Assembly (NCBI GenBank): GCA_903822545.1
Contig: CAIJPN010000075.1
Location: 1 to 64,000, forward strand
Direction of reading: 5' to 3'
Source: an uncultured Anaerolineae bacterium
GTDB lineage: Bacteria; Chloroflexota; Anaerolineae; Anaerolineales; Villigracilaceae
Length of the DNA: 64,000 nt
Below, piece after piece: positions 41,754 through 49,430 of the stretch. Within the stretch, counting starts at the first letter, position 1, and the number at the start of each line of letters is the position of its first letter. Below the pieces are notes generated by a model. It saw only the letters and a list, made by a program, of their open reading frames with translations, did not search any database and was not told the DNA's origin. The translations under genes were made by a program, and so were the position numbers.

Positions 41754-44700
41754 CTACTGCGGCGGCTGTTCGCCGGCCGCAGCCGCGCGGATGGGGGCCA
41801 GCAGCCCGGTGGTGTCGCATTTGGCCAGTTCATCGAACAAGCGCAGCGTGGATTTGACTACGCCGGCGTGCGATGCGATTTTGCGCGCTTTGCGGAAGGT
41901 TTCGATGGCACCCTCCACCGTAGGGGCGGGGTCCCCCCGCCCCAGGTTGGCGGGCGCATTATCGGGCGTGGGATGAATTGTGTGATTGGGCGCGGGGGCA
42001 TTGGGCGCGGAAACGGGCGCGGGGACCGCGCCCCAACATAAAATCAATCCGCAAATCGCCAACCCCTTCGCATCCAGCGCTTCATAATACTCCGCCGTCT
42101 TGGACAGGATCTCATCCGCCTGCCCGATCGCGCGGACGAAGGCTCCCCGTGCCGCGACCTCCTCCCCCTGCCGCAAGGCGATGATTCCGTGCAGGGCGCT
42201 GGCATTGTGATTGTTTTTCGGCACATCATATCCCAACGCGGCTTCGATGGCGGCGCGGGCATTGACCAAGTCATTTTGGAAGAGATGAGCCTGTGCCAAA
42301 CCCCAACGCGCATAATTCTGTGTTTGTGGGAATAAAATATCATCAGCAATCTGAATGGCTTGCTGGTAATTTTCTGTGGCCTTTGGGGATTCTTCGATAC
42401 TCAAATAAGCATGCCCAATATTTTCTAAACCAATCGATTCGCCGCGGCGGTCGCCAATTTCACGGGCAATCTCCATTCCCTTTTCATAGAACTCGATGGC
42501 TTTGCGCGCATCCCCCAATGCCGCATACGCATTCCCCAGGTTGCCAAGGTCTGCGCCTTCGCCGCGGCGGTCGCCAATTTCTCGCACGATTACCAATTGC
42601 TTTTCATAGAACTCGATGGCTTTGCGCGCATCCCCCAAATCCGCATACGCCAGACCCAGGTTGCCAAGGTCTGCGCCTTCGCCGCGGCGGTCGCCAATTT
42701 CTCGGGCAATAACCAATGCCTTTTCATAGAACTCGATGGCTTTGCGCGCATCCCCCAAATCCGCATACGCCAGACCCAGGTTGCCAAGGAAAGCGCCCTC
42801 CCATCCGCGATTTTTCACTCCTTGCGCGGCGGGAATACCCTGCTCAAAATACAGGATGGATTTGCGGGCATCGCCAAGATATTGATATGCCAGGCCCAGG
42901 CCGTTCAGATTTCCCAATTTTAGTGTCGGGTCGTTGATTTTCCCCGTCACTTTTTCGTGCATTTGAATCATCAAGCGGTAATGCCCCCACAAAAGCAGGT
43001 AATCAAAATCAAAATCGCGTAACACGCTTACCGCAGTATCATAATCTTCAGCGGCACAGCGCAGGTCAAATTCATCGCGTTGGGCTTGCAAATCATCCAG
43101 TTTTTTCCATTCCGCGCGGGGTTTGCGGGCTTGTTTGAAATAATCAGCGGCGCGGCTGGTTAAATCATGTTGGGTAAAAGCATTTAACCGCGGAGCACGC
43201 AGAGAGCGCGGAGTTTTTAATTGATTCTCCGCGTTCCCAGCGCTCTCTGCGGTTAATTTTTCGGGGACAAGCCCAAAAGCAAACTCCCGATCCACAGGAT
43301 GTAAATAAAACCGTCCGCTCTCCTTGCGCGCAAAGTGCATATTCGCCAGCCGCTGCAAGATCGGCGCGCTGTCAATCGCGGGGATGTGCGGCGCGAGCAG
43401 GTAATCCACGGCGGCGGGGGTCACGGGGCGGTTATAGACCGCCAGCGCCTGCATCACCTTTTGCGCGTTCGTATCCAAACGGTTGAAGGCTTCGCCCACG
43501 TAGGCCGAAACCACATTTTCGGGCAAAACTGGCAGGGCCAGCAATTCTTCCAGGGTGGTGTAACGATCCGAGCGCAGGGCAGCGTACAGGGCTTCCAGGG
43601 CACGCGGCAGGCCGAGCGTGCGCGTCACCGCCAGGTCAAGTAAATTACCGTCAGCATGTTTAATCCCGACCAGCTCGCCTTCATCCATCAGGATGAAAGC
43701 TTCACGGGCGTATTGCGGCGCAAGCCCGCTATCCAAAGGCAGGGGGCGCTGGCACGCCGGTTCGTACAACCCAAACTGGTAGGGGGCAACCCGGGTGGTT
43801 ATGATGATCTTGATAGGATGGTGCGGGGCATGCAGGAGCGCTTTCAGGGCCTCGTCCAGTTCGGCATCGGCAATTTCCTGGGCATCCGCGCGAACCACAT
43901 TCTCGAAATTATCCAATAAAACAATCACCCGCTTAAAACCGTGAAACGACTCCAACAATTGGTGGGTTTTTGTGTCGGTGGAGGCCTGCGGGGTTTTGTA
44001 GAGCGCATCCAACTGCGCAGAAACATCCTTTGGCAATAGCTGGCACAAATCGGCGAACAGGTTGGCAAAGTTGATCTTGCGTGAACCGGCTTCGCTCAGG
44101 TAAACAATGCCATCCACCTCGATTTTGCCGTGTTTTTTCACAAAATCATCGGGGAGTGTGCCATTTTCAATGTGCTTGAGCAGGCGGCAGGTCATGGCGG
44201 TTTTGCCCGCCCCGCCGCGTCCCGCCACCGTCAACACTCGTTGGGCCTCGTTTTTCAGGAAAAGGATGGCTTGCTCCGTCTCCATCGTGCGATCCTGGAA
44301 ATAATCCTGCGCCACCCCCGGCGGCTGATTAATAAATTTTGATAACTGATTACTGATAACTGGCTTTTCCGGCTTCCGCTCCCGCTCCAACCCGTTTTGG
44401 ATATTCTGCTCCGTCTGCTTCTTCGCCGCCTCGGGGTTTTCCGCGACTTTTTCCTGCGCCTCGATCTGTTTCTTTAATTCCTCGATATCTGCTTCAATAA
44501 GCGATTTTTTCTCATCATTCGCGCGTCTCAAATCGCGGTTGGCATCGGCGAGACGATGTTTCAATTCTTCCAATTGTCCTTCAGGTGAATCCAAATGCGC
44601 GATTGCCTTGCGTAACTTCCCCAACCCTGCGCCAAAATCAGCGGTGAAATCAATCTTCTGGCGGCTGTTCAAACGGAACTGGTCTTCCGCCTTACTGCTA

Positions 44701-44990
44701 ATCCACAGGCAGATGACAGGCTTTTTGTATTTCAACGCCCAGGCCCACTCATCCTTACAATTGGAATGTTCCGCCGTACTATCCTGCGACATCACGTAAA
44801 CCAGGCATTTGCATTGCTGGATCGCCTTCGCAAGCTGGTCATCCCAATCATCCCTGTCCGAATGTATATCCCGCTTCTCGAACCAAGCAGGAATGGAAGG
44901 GTACCCGCCTTCAAGTTCGGTAACAAGTTTGATAACAAAAGCCAGCCCATCTGCATGCGAATAGCTGATAAAACAGTGACCGTTGCTCAT
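41754..44990 (-). CDS. TIR domain / P-loop STAND NTPase / TPR protein
   Basis: The 1078-residue protein has a TIR domain (1-135) with HCFISYSH and a putative catalytic Glu81 (CKDEW), suggesting NAD-cleaving activity. A charged coiled coil follows (140-205). An NB-ARC/STAND-type NTPase is next (about 235-560), with P-loop GRGGAGKT (257-264) and Walker B VIVLLDNFENV near 356. TPR repeats (about 695-930) follow, of which three are almost identical in DNA. Such proteins are sensor-effectors of bacterial immunity: the repeats recognise a trigger, the NTPase oligomerises and TIR destroys NAD. Palindromic repeat elements add about 24 residues near 579-602 and about 38 near 986-1023. GAGGG precedes the start. 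Confidence 0.88.
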   Translation of the reverse strand: MSNGHCFISYSHADGLAFVIKLVTELEGGYPSIPAWFEKRDIHSDRDDWDDQLAKAIQQCKCLVYVMSQDSTAEHSNCKDEWAWALKYKKPVICLWISSKAEDQFRLNSRQKIDFTADFGAGLGKLRKAIAHLDSPEGQLEELKHRLADANRDLRRANDEKKSLIEADIEELKKQIEAQEKVAENPEAAKKQTEQNIQNGLERERKPEKPVISNQLSKFINQPPGVAQDYFQDRTMETEQAILFLKNEAQRVLTVAGRGGAGKTAMTCRLLKHIENGTLPDDFVKKHGKIEVDGIVYLSEAGSRKINFANLFADLCQLLPKDVSAQLDALYKTPQASTDTKTHQLLESFHGFKRVIVLLDNFENVVRADAQEIADAELDEALKALLHAPHHPIKIIITTRVAPYQFGLYEPACQRPLPLDSGLAPQYAREAFILMDEGELVGIKHADGNLLDLAVTRTLGLPRALEALYAALRSDRYTTLEELLALPVLPENVVSAYVGEAFNRLDTNAQKVMQALAVYNRPVTPAAVDYLLAPHIPAIDSAPILQRLANMHFARKESGRFYLHPVDREFAFGLVPEKLTAESAGNAENQLKTPRSLRAPRLNAFTQHDLTSRAADYFKQARKPRAEWKKLDDLQAQRDEFDLRCAAEDYDTAVSVLRDFDFDYLLLWGHYRLMIQMHEKVTGKINDPTLKLGNLNGLGLAYQYLGDARKSILYFEQGIPAAQGVKNRGWEGAFLGNLGLAYADLGDARKAIEFYEKALVIAREIGDRRGEGADLGNLGLAYADLGDARKAIEFYEKQLVIVREIGDRRGEGADLGNLGNAYAALGDARKAIEFYEKGMEIAREIGDRRGESIGLENIGHAYLSIEESPKATENYQQAIQIADDILFPQTQNYARWGLAQAHLFQNDLVNARAAIEAALGYDVPKNNHNASALHGIIALRQGEEVAARGAFVRAIGQADEILSKTAEYYEALDAKGLAICGLILCWGAVPAPVSAPNAPAPNHTIHPTPDNAPANLGRGDPAPTVEGAIETFRKARKIASHAGVVKSTLRLFDELAKCDTTGLLAPIRAAAAGEQPPQ
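41922..42035. repeat. GTAGGGGCG-type palindromic element inside the TIR gene
   Basis: AGGGGCGGGGTCCCC near the left end pairs with GGGGACCGCGCCCC at the right end. In frame it encodes a Pro/Ala-rich stretch near the C-terminus of the TIR protein that breaks otherwise helical sequence. The left end is of the same family as the elements at 5812 and 49150. Confidence 0.5.
42421..42780. repeat. Three near-identical 120-bp TPR-coding repeats
   Basis: Units 42421-42540, 42541-42660 and 42661-42780 are nearly the same at DNA level, each encoding one 40-residue TPR unit. A more diverged unit follows at 42781-42900. This suggests recent duplication or gene conversion in the sensor part. Confidence 0.85.
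43184..43256. repeat. Palindromic repeat element inserted in frame in the TIR gene
   Basis: TTAACCGCGGAGCACGCAGA at the left is matched by an inverted copy ending in GCTCTCTGCGGTTAA at the right (43184-43256). It looks like a mobile intergenic palindrome rather than coding sequence, yet the frame stays open and adds about 24 residues rich in Arg, Pro and Ser between the NTPase part and the TPR part. Confidence 0.6.
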
Positions 44991-45012
44991 ATAACATTCC
45001 CTCGCTGTGTAG

Positions 45013-45045
45013 AAGTGACAGTCACCTTAAAGGTGACTGTCACTT
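45013..45045. repeat. TGACAGTCAC palindromic hairpin
   Basis: AAGTGACAGTCACCTT (45013-45028) pairs with its complement (45030-45045). The core matches the recJ terminator stem at 3039-3073. On the minus strand it lies between the membrane-protein gene and the TIR gene and has no T-run there, so it may only partly stop transcription. Confidence 0.6.
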
Positions 45046-45063
45046 TTGACGGTGAATCCTGCC

Positions 45064-45471
45064 TTAAACGATGAAATAAATCCCTACCAGGATGACAATC
45101 ACCGGCACATACAGCAGGGCAATCGTCAGCGAGATGAAAACACTCCAAAAAGAATACTTGCCGCCGCTGTACAGGTCGGGGCGCATGGCATACAGGGCGA
45201 TTTTTTGCGGGTTTTTGGAAAGTCCCGCCACATCGTTGTACAGTCCCCGGAATTTGCGTTCCTGTTGCAGGTAGTACGTGTCAAGGAACCAGAAAATCAG
45301 CGCGGGCAAGATGGCCACCAACACAAACAGCTTGTTATTGGTGCCAGCATACAGCGCCAGGATGGCGGATACCAGCGCCACCATCCAGCCTTTCATCTGG
45401 AATGAGTTGTTGTTCATGCGGGTGATCACATTTTGGATAAATTCAAGGTGTTTAACCTGATCGGCTGACAT
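45064..45471 (-). CDS. Small four-helix membrane protein next to the TIR gene
   Basis: The 135-residue protein has a soluble start (EFIQNVITRMNNNSFQMKGW), two hydrophobic helices (about 28-44 and 47-65), a charged middle (LQQERKFRGLYNDV) and two more helices (about 106-133). I recognise the conserved N-terminal pattern as a recurrent bacterial membrane protein but cannot name a characterised family. Layout resembles the membrane effectors or regulators found beside defence NTPases. AAAGGA precedes the start. It is 73 bp upstream of the TIR gene on the same strand, so co-transcription is plausible. Confidence 0.65.
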   Translation of the reverse strand: MSADQVKHLEFIQNVITRMNNNSFQMKGWMVALVSAILALYAGTNNKLFVLVAILPALIFWFLDTYYLQQERKFRGLYNDVAGLSKNPQKIALYAMRPDLYSGGKYSFWSVFISLTIALLYVPVIVILVGIYFIV

Positions 45472-45516
45472 GGCAGCATCCTTTCGAGAACAAAAAGGTT
45501 CAATAGGGTAATTTAC

Positions 45517-45624
45517 TTAAGTTGCTACCATAAAACCACAGCTTGCCTTTTGGCATGAAATCCCCTTCCCCGGCAGGTAGAAGAGCCAGGGCTGAGGGCA
45601 AATTCTCCAAAGGTAGCAACTTAC
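45517..45624. repeat. Composite repeat with TAAGTTGCTACC inverted ends
   Basis: TAAGTTGCTACC (45518-45529) and its inverted copy GGTAGCAACTTA (45612-45623) bound a 108-bp element. Read on the minus strand, its first 65 bp match the start of the 1-147 element, including CCCTCA, CCCTGGC and GGGGAAGGG. Confidence 0.65.
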
Positions 45625-45642
45625 GTTAATTATAGTTCACAC

Positions 45643-45691
45643 GGGTGAGAATAGCGCTTTGGGCCAAAAGCGAAAAGCGCAATTCTCACCC
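45643..45691. repeat. Second copy of palindrome GGGTGAGAATTGCGCTTT
   Basis: GGGTGAGAATAGCGCTTT (45643-45660) pairs with AAAGCGCAATTCTCACCC (45674-45691) with one mismatch. The sequence is shared with 30155-30203. It lies past the stop of the PPK2 gene. Confidence 0.65.
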
Positions 45692-45736
45692 GCACCGGCT
45701 GAGCGATCATCACATCCCTGGCGAAGGCGCGCAGGA

Positions 45737-46621
45737 CTAATATACATCCGGCACAAACGTCTGGTCGCTGATGGGCGGGCGAACATAGCCGCCATCCGGC
45801 TGGCGGGGCGGCAGGCTGATCGGTTCAGGGGTCAAATCCTCGTAAGGGATCACACCCAAAAGGTGGCGAATGCAGTTCAGGCGCGCGCGGCGCTTATCGT
45901 CAGAATTCACCACCCACCAGGGCGCCTGTTTAATATCCGTATACTTAAACATCTCATCCTTGGCGCGCGAATAATCCACCCAGCGCGCGCGCGACTGCAA
46001 ATCCATCGGGCTGAGCTTCCAGCGTTTGGTGGGGTTTTCCAGCCGATCCTGGAAACGCCGCTCCTGCTCATCATCACTGACCGAGAACCAGTATTTGACC
46101 AGGATGATGCCCGAACGCACCAGCATCCGCTCAAATTCGGGGCAGGCGCGCAGGAATTCAGCATACTCATCTTCACTGCAAAAACCCATCACCCGCTCCA
46201 CACCGGCGCGGTTATACCAGGAGCGGTCAAAAATGACCATCTCACCGGCTGCGGGCAGGTGCGAGACATAACGCTGGAAATACCACTGCGTTTTCTCGCG
46301 CTCGGTGGGCGCGGGCAGCGCCACCACCCGGCAATAGCGCGGATTCAGGCTCTCGGTGATGCGTTTAATCGTGCCGCCTTTCCCGGCAGCATCGCGACCC
46401 TCAAACACCACCACCAGCTTCAAGCCTTTTGATTTTATCCACTCCTGCATCTTCACCAATTCCACTTGCAGCCGGCCCAACTCCTTCTCATAAAACTTCT
46501 TTTCCAAAGGCTCCAGGTGGGGCTGGTTTTCTTGCTTCGCATCCGCTTTGGAATGCTTACCCTTGGAATGTTTCCCATTCTTTTCCTTTTCCTTCCCCTT
46601 CTCTTTCTCTTTTTTGCCCAT
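45737..46621 (-). CDS. ppk2: Polyphosphate kinase 2 family protein
   Basis: The 294-residue enzyme has a Walker A (FEGRDAAGKGGT near residue 74), the PPK2 lid motif FDRSWYNRAGVE and a DRLENPTKRWKLSP segment. PPK2 enzymes move phosphate between polyphosphate and nucleotides; class I acts on NDP and class II on NMP, and the class is not certain here. The N-terminal 30 residues are almost all Lys, Glu, Gly and Asn, an unusual charged extension. GGAGG lies upstream. It is divergent from dinB. Confidence 0.92.
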   Translation of the reverse strand: MGKKEKEKGKEKEKNGKHSKGKHSKADAKQENQPHLEPLEKKFYEKELGRLQVELVKMQEWIKSKGLKLVVVFEGRDAAGKGGTIKRITESLNPRYCRVVALPAPTEREKTQWYFQRYVSHLPAAGEMVIFDRSWYNRAGVERVMGFCSEDEYAEFLRACPEFERMLVRSGIILVKYWFSVSDDEQERRFQDRLENPTKRWKLSPMDLQSRARWVDYSRAKDEMFKYTDIKQAPWWVVNSDDKRRARLNCIRHLLGVIPYEDLTPEPISLPPRQPDGGYVRPPISDQTFVPDVY

Positions 46622-46724
46622 AACGACCTCCAGTTTTGGTAATTACACTGCAACAACTTACCCAGACTACTCTATTATGCGTCTGAAAACCTGCTTTTAC
46701 AACCCTGGCAAAGCAAAACCCGCA

Positions 46725-46753
46725 TTGAACTGCCCCCCGCCAGCCAGTATAAT
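46725..46753 (+). promoter_or_regulatory. Promoter of dinB (leaderless)
   Basis: TTGAAC (46725-46730), a 17-bp spacer and a consensus TATAAT (46748-46753) end only 6 bp before the ATG. Transcription should start at or next to the A of the start codon, and no ribosome site exists. Confidence 0.7.
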
Positions 46754-46759
46754 TTTTTT

Positions 46760-47971
46760 ATGAGCACCATCCTGCACCTCGACCTGGATGCCTTTTTCTG
46801 CGCCGTGGAAGAACTGCACGACCCCAGCCTGACCGGGAAACCGTTTGCCGTGGGCGGGCGGCCCGAAGAGCGCGGCGTGGTGGCATCCTGCTCCTACGCC
46901 GCCCGCGCGCAAGGAGTGCGCTCGGCCATGCCCATGGGCCGCGCCCTGCGGCAGTGCCCCGAACTGATCATCGTCCCGCCGCAGCGCAGCCGCTACAGCC
47001 ACATGTCACAGCAAGTAATGGATCGGCTGCACAACCTGGCCCCGCTGGTCGAGCAAATCTCCATCGACGAGGCTTTTGTCGATATCAGCGACTTGTGCCC
47101 GGACTCAAACATCTCCAGTCGTTTGAAAGTCGAAAGCCTGGATACTTTCGAATCTGTTGCGGCTGGGATCGGTCGCAAGATCCAGCGGCAGATCATGGAT
47201 GAATTAGGCCTGCCCTGCTCGGTGGGGATCGCGTCTAACAAGCTGGTGGCGAAAATTGCCACAGAAACCGGCAAAAAAGGGGCGCGCGGAAGCTCCGCCC
47301 CGGCTGCGCTGACCGTTATAGAAGCCGGGCGCGAAGCTGAATTTTTGTCGCCGCTGCCCGTCTCCATGCTATGGGGAGTTGGCCCAAAGACCGAGGAAAA
47401 ACTCTCCAGCCTGGGCATTCACACCATCGGGCAGCTGGCCACAGCCGGGGCGGAGAATCTGGCGGCGCTCTTCGGCGAGAATGGCCGTCAGATGTGGCAC
47501 CACGCCCGGGGCATCGACGAGCGTCCCGTTTCCCCCGAACACACCGCCAAATCCATTTCCCAAGAAACCACCTTCAGCCGCGATATTTCAGATGATAAAA
47601 CGCTGGAGCGCACGCTGAAGGAGCTTTCAGTTGAAGTGGGCAAAAACCTGCGCCGCGAGAAGCTGGCCGGGACGACCATCAAAATCAAACTGCGCTGGCC
47701 CGATTTCACCACGCTGACGCGCCAGGCCACCCTGCCCGCCGCCACCGACCTGGACGAGGAGATTTTCCAGACTGCGCTGGGGCTGCTGCGAAAAACCCGC
47801 GAGCCAGGCGCACCGCTGCGGCTGGTTGGCGTGGGCGTCAGCGGTCTGGGCGCGCCCGCCCGTCAGATGGAGTTGTGGGGCGCACAAACCGAAAAACAGC
47901 GCAAAATTCAAAGCGTAATCGATGATTTGCAGGCCAGGTTCGGGGATTCAATTATCAAAAAGGGGCGCTAA
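46760..47971 (+). CDS. dinB: DNA polymerase IV (Y family)
   Basis: The 403-residue polymerase has HLDLDAFFCAVEE with the metal-binding Asp residues, CSYAARAQGVRSAMPMGRA and SIDEAFVDI, the hallmark Y-family catalytic motif. Helix-hairpin-helix and little-finger regions follow (GVGPKTEEKLSSLGI, then TTFSRDI). It copies past DNA lesions with low fidelity. A C-terminal beta-clamp site is not obvious. The mRNA appears leaderless. Confidence 0.95.
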   Translation: MSTILHLDLDAFFCAVEELHDPSLTGKPFAVGGRPEERGVVASCSYAARAQGVRSAMPMGRALRQCPELIIVPPQRSRYSHMSQQVMDRLHNLAPLVEQISIDEAFVDISDLCPDSNISSRLKVESLDTFESVAAGIGRKIQRQIMDELGLPCSVGIASNKLVAKIATETGKKGARGSSAPAALTVIEAGREAEFLSPLPVSMLWGVGPKTEEKLSSLGIHTIGQLATAGAENLAALFGENGRQMWHHARGIDERPVSPEHTAKSISQETTFSRDISDDKTLERTLKELSVEVGKNLRREKLAGTTIKIKLRWPDFTTLTRQATLPAATDLDEEIFQTALGLLRKTREPGAPLRLVGVGVSGLGAPARQMELWGAQTEKQRKIQSVIDDLQARFGDSIIKKGR

Positions 47972-48074
47972 CCGCTCATCGGGAACTTTTTATCGTCAGG
48001 CGGAGTCCACTGCCTGAAATCTGTTTGAAAACGCCGTTCGAACAGGAAGCTTTTTTTCACGAGAGGAGATGGAG

Positions 48075-49121
48075 ATGAAAACGTTAAAGCAATCCCTGAT
48101 TTTGCTATCTGTATTGTTGGCCTTTAGCATCCTGGTGGCCTGCCGAGGAGCGGCTACCCCGGCAACCATAGAAGTGGGCTTTGGCGGAGTCGCCGAGTCT
48201 TCTGATTCGGTCTCTGGGAAGGCGATTGCCCCGGCTGAAGCCCCGGCAATGGCAGGAGTTGCTGTCGAACCAGTCTCTGCGCCCGCCGCCACTGCCGCGC
48301 CCATGCCACCCGCCGCGCTCGACCCGGCGGCGCAAAACCTGGAAAGCCCCGCCAACAGCGACCGCATGATCATCAAAAATGGCGAAATCCGCCTGCTGGT
48401 GGCCGATAGCGAAGTGGCGCTCGACCGTACCACGCAAATCATCAGTGACCTGGGCGGGTACATCGTCAGTTCGCGCTCGTGGTACCAGGATTGGTACGGC
48501 GTCAATTACAAATACGTTAGCATGACCATCGGCGTACCATCCGAGCAGTTCGAGACGGCGCTGCGTCGCCTGCGCGGGCTGGCTGTGCGCGTTATCGATG
48601 AAAGCGCCGCCGGGGAGGATGTCACCGACCAGTTTGTTGACCTGAAATCGGAGCTCACCAATCTCGAAGCCACGCGTGACCGCATCCGCAGTTTCCTCGA
48701 CCAGGCCAAAACTGTTGAAGAAGCGCTGAAAGTCAACCAGCAGTTGAGCGAGATTGAGAAACAGATCGAAGAAATCAAGGGGCGGATGAATTATCTCTCC
48801 AACCGGGCTGCCTACTCCACAATCAACATCACCATCGAGCCAGACTTGCCGGTCGTTACCCCCACGCTTACCCCCACCCTGACCCCCACCAATACCCCGC
48901 GCCCGACGTATACCCCCACACCCTGGAATCCGGGCAAAACCGTGGCTGCCGCCGGTGAAACAGTGGTGGAAGCCTACAAGTGGATGATCGAGATCGCCAT
49001 CTGGTTTGTGATGGTCATCATCCCCATCCTGCTACCGTTTGCGCTCGTCATCTGGGGTGCGTGGAAATTCATGACGCGCAAACCAGCCGCCTCGCGCAAC
49101 GTGGAACGCACCGAAAAATAA
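48075..49121 (+). CDS. DUF4349 lipoprotein
   Basis: The 348-residue protein has a lipoprotein signal (FSILVAC, Cys near residue 23) and an Ala/Pro-rich linker. The DUF4349 domain follows (about 95-255), with MIIKNGEIRLLVADSEVALDR, a GGYIVSSRSW strand and a long coiled coil (TNLEATRDRIRSFLDQA, KVNQQLSEIEKQIEEI). After a Pro/Thr linker comes one C-terminal membrane helix (about 302-325). It is thus held at both ends. Function unknown. The start was set at 48075 because AGGAG lies 6 nt upstream; ATG 48069 abuts it. Confidence 0.85.
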   Translation: MKTLKQSLILLSVLLAFSILVACRGAATPATIEVGFGGVAESSDSVSGKAIAPAEAPAMAGVAVEPVSAPAATAAPMPPAALDPAAQNLESPANSDRMIIKNGEIRLLVADSEVALDRTTQIISDLGGYIVSSRSWYQDWYGVNYKYVSMTIGVPSEQFETALRRLRGLAVRVIDESAAGEDVTDQFVDLKSELTNLEATRDRIRSFLDQAKTVEEALKVNQQLSEIEKQIEEIKGRMNYLSNRAAYSTINITIEPDLPVVTPTLTPTLTPTNTPRPTYTPTPWNPGKTVAAAGETVVEAYKWMIEIAIWFVMVIIPILLPFALVIWGAWKFMTRKPAASRNVERTEK

Positions 49122-49149
49122 TGGATCTCCCGTTCATAATGGGGAGCGG

Positions 49150-49242
49150 GTAGGGGCGACCCGCCCCGTGCGAAAAATCGCGGCTTTGTGCTTGAATTCC
49201 CTGCAAAATGCGCCTGTTTATGCTTTGAAGGGTCGCCCCTAC
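49150..49242. repeat. 93-bp GTAGGGGCG element
   Basis: Perfect 13-bp inverted ends GTAGGGGCGACCC (49150-49162) and GGGTCGCCCCTAC (49230-49242) bound it. It has the same length as the element at 5812-5904, and its inner parts match when one copy is inverted. Confidence 0.65.
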
Positions 49243-49302
49243 AGATTCTCACACCAAAAACGGTAGAGCCATAATAATCAACACGCTGAACAAGCTTAAC
49301 CC

Positions 49303-49339
49303 AAACGCCCTCGTATTTTTACCCAATGCGAGGGCGTTT
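49303..49339. terminator. Hairpin after the DUF4349 gene
   Basis: AAACGCCCTCG (49303-49313) pairs with CGAGGGCGTTT (49329-49339). T-runs are poor on both strands, so terminator function is only likely. Confidence 0.45.
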
Positions 49340-49390
49340 GATTCAGGGTTAGAATTGCCGGGGCTGGAAACCCTTGCGCGCTGAAACCTG

Positions 49391-49399
49391 TGCTACACT
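49391..49399 (+). promoter_or_regulatory. Extended -10 box before the phosphatase gene
   Basis: TGCTACACT is an extended -10 form, 31 bp upstream of the start. The -35 box is weak. Confidence 0.35.
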
Positions 49400-49430
49400 T
49401 TGCGCATCCCACCCACTAATCGAGGAACCC

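Larger units (their letters stand above)
49122..49430. other. 309-bp intergenic region
   Basis: It holds the 93-bp GTAGGGGCG element, an 11-bp hairpin (49303-49339) and an extended -10 box just before the phosphatase gene. Nothing else coding is seen. Confidence 0.6.

Noticed and set aside
42421-42900. CRISPR-like array
   Set aside because: The 120-bp units are contiguous coding repeats of a TPR domain without spacers.
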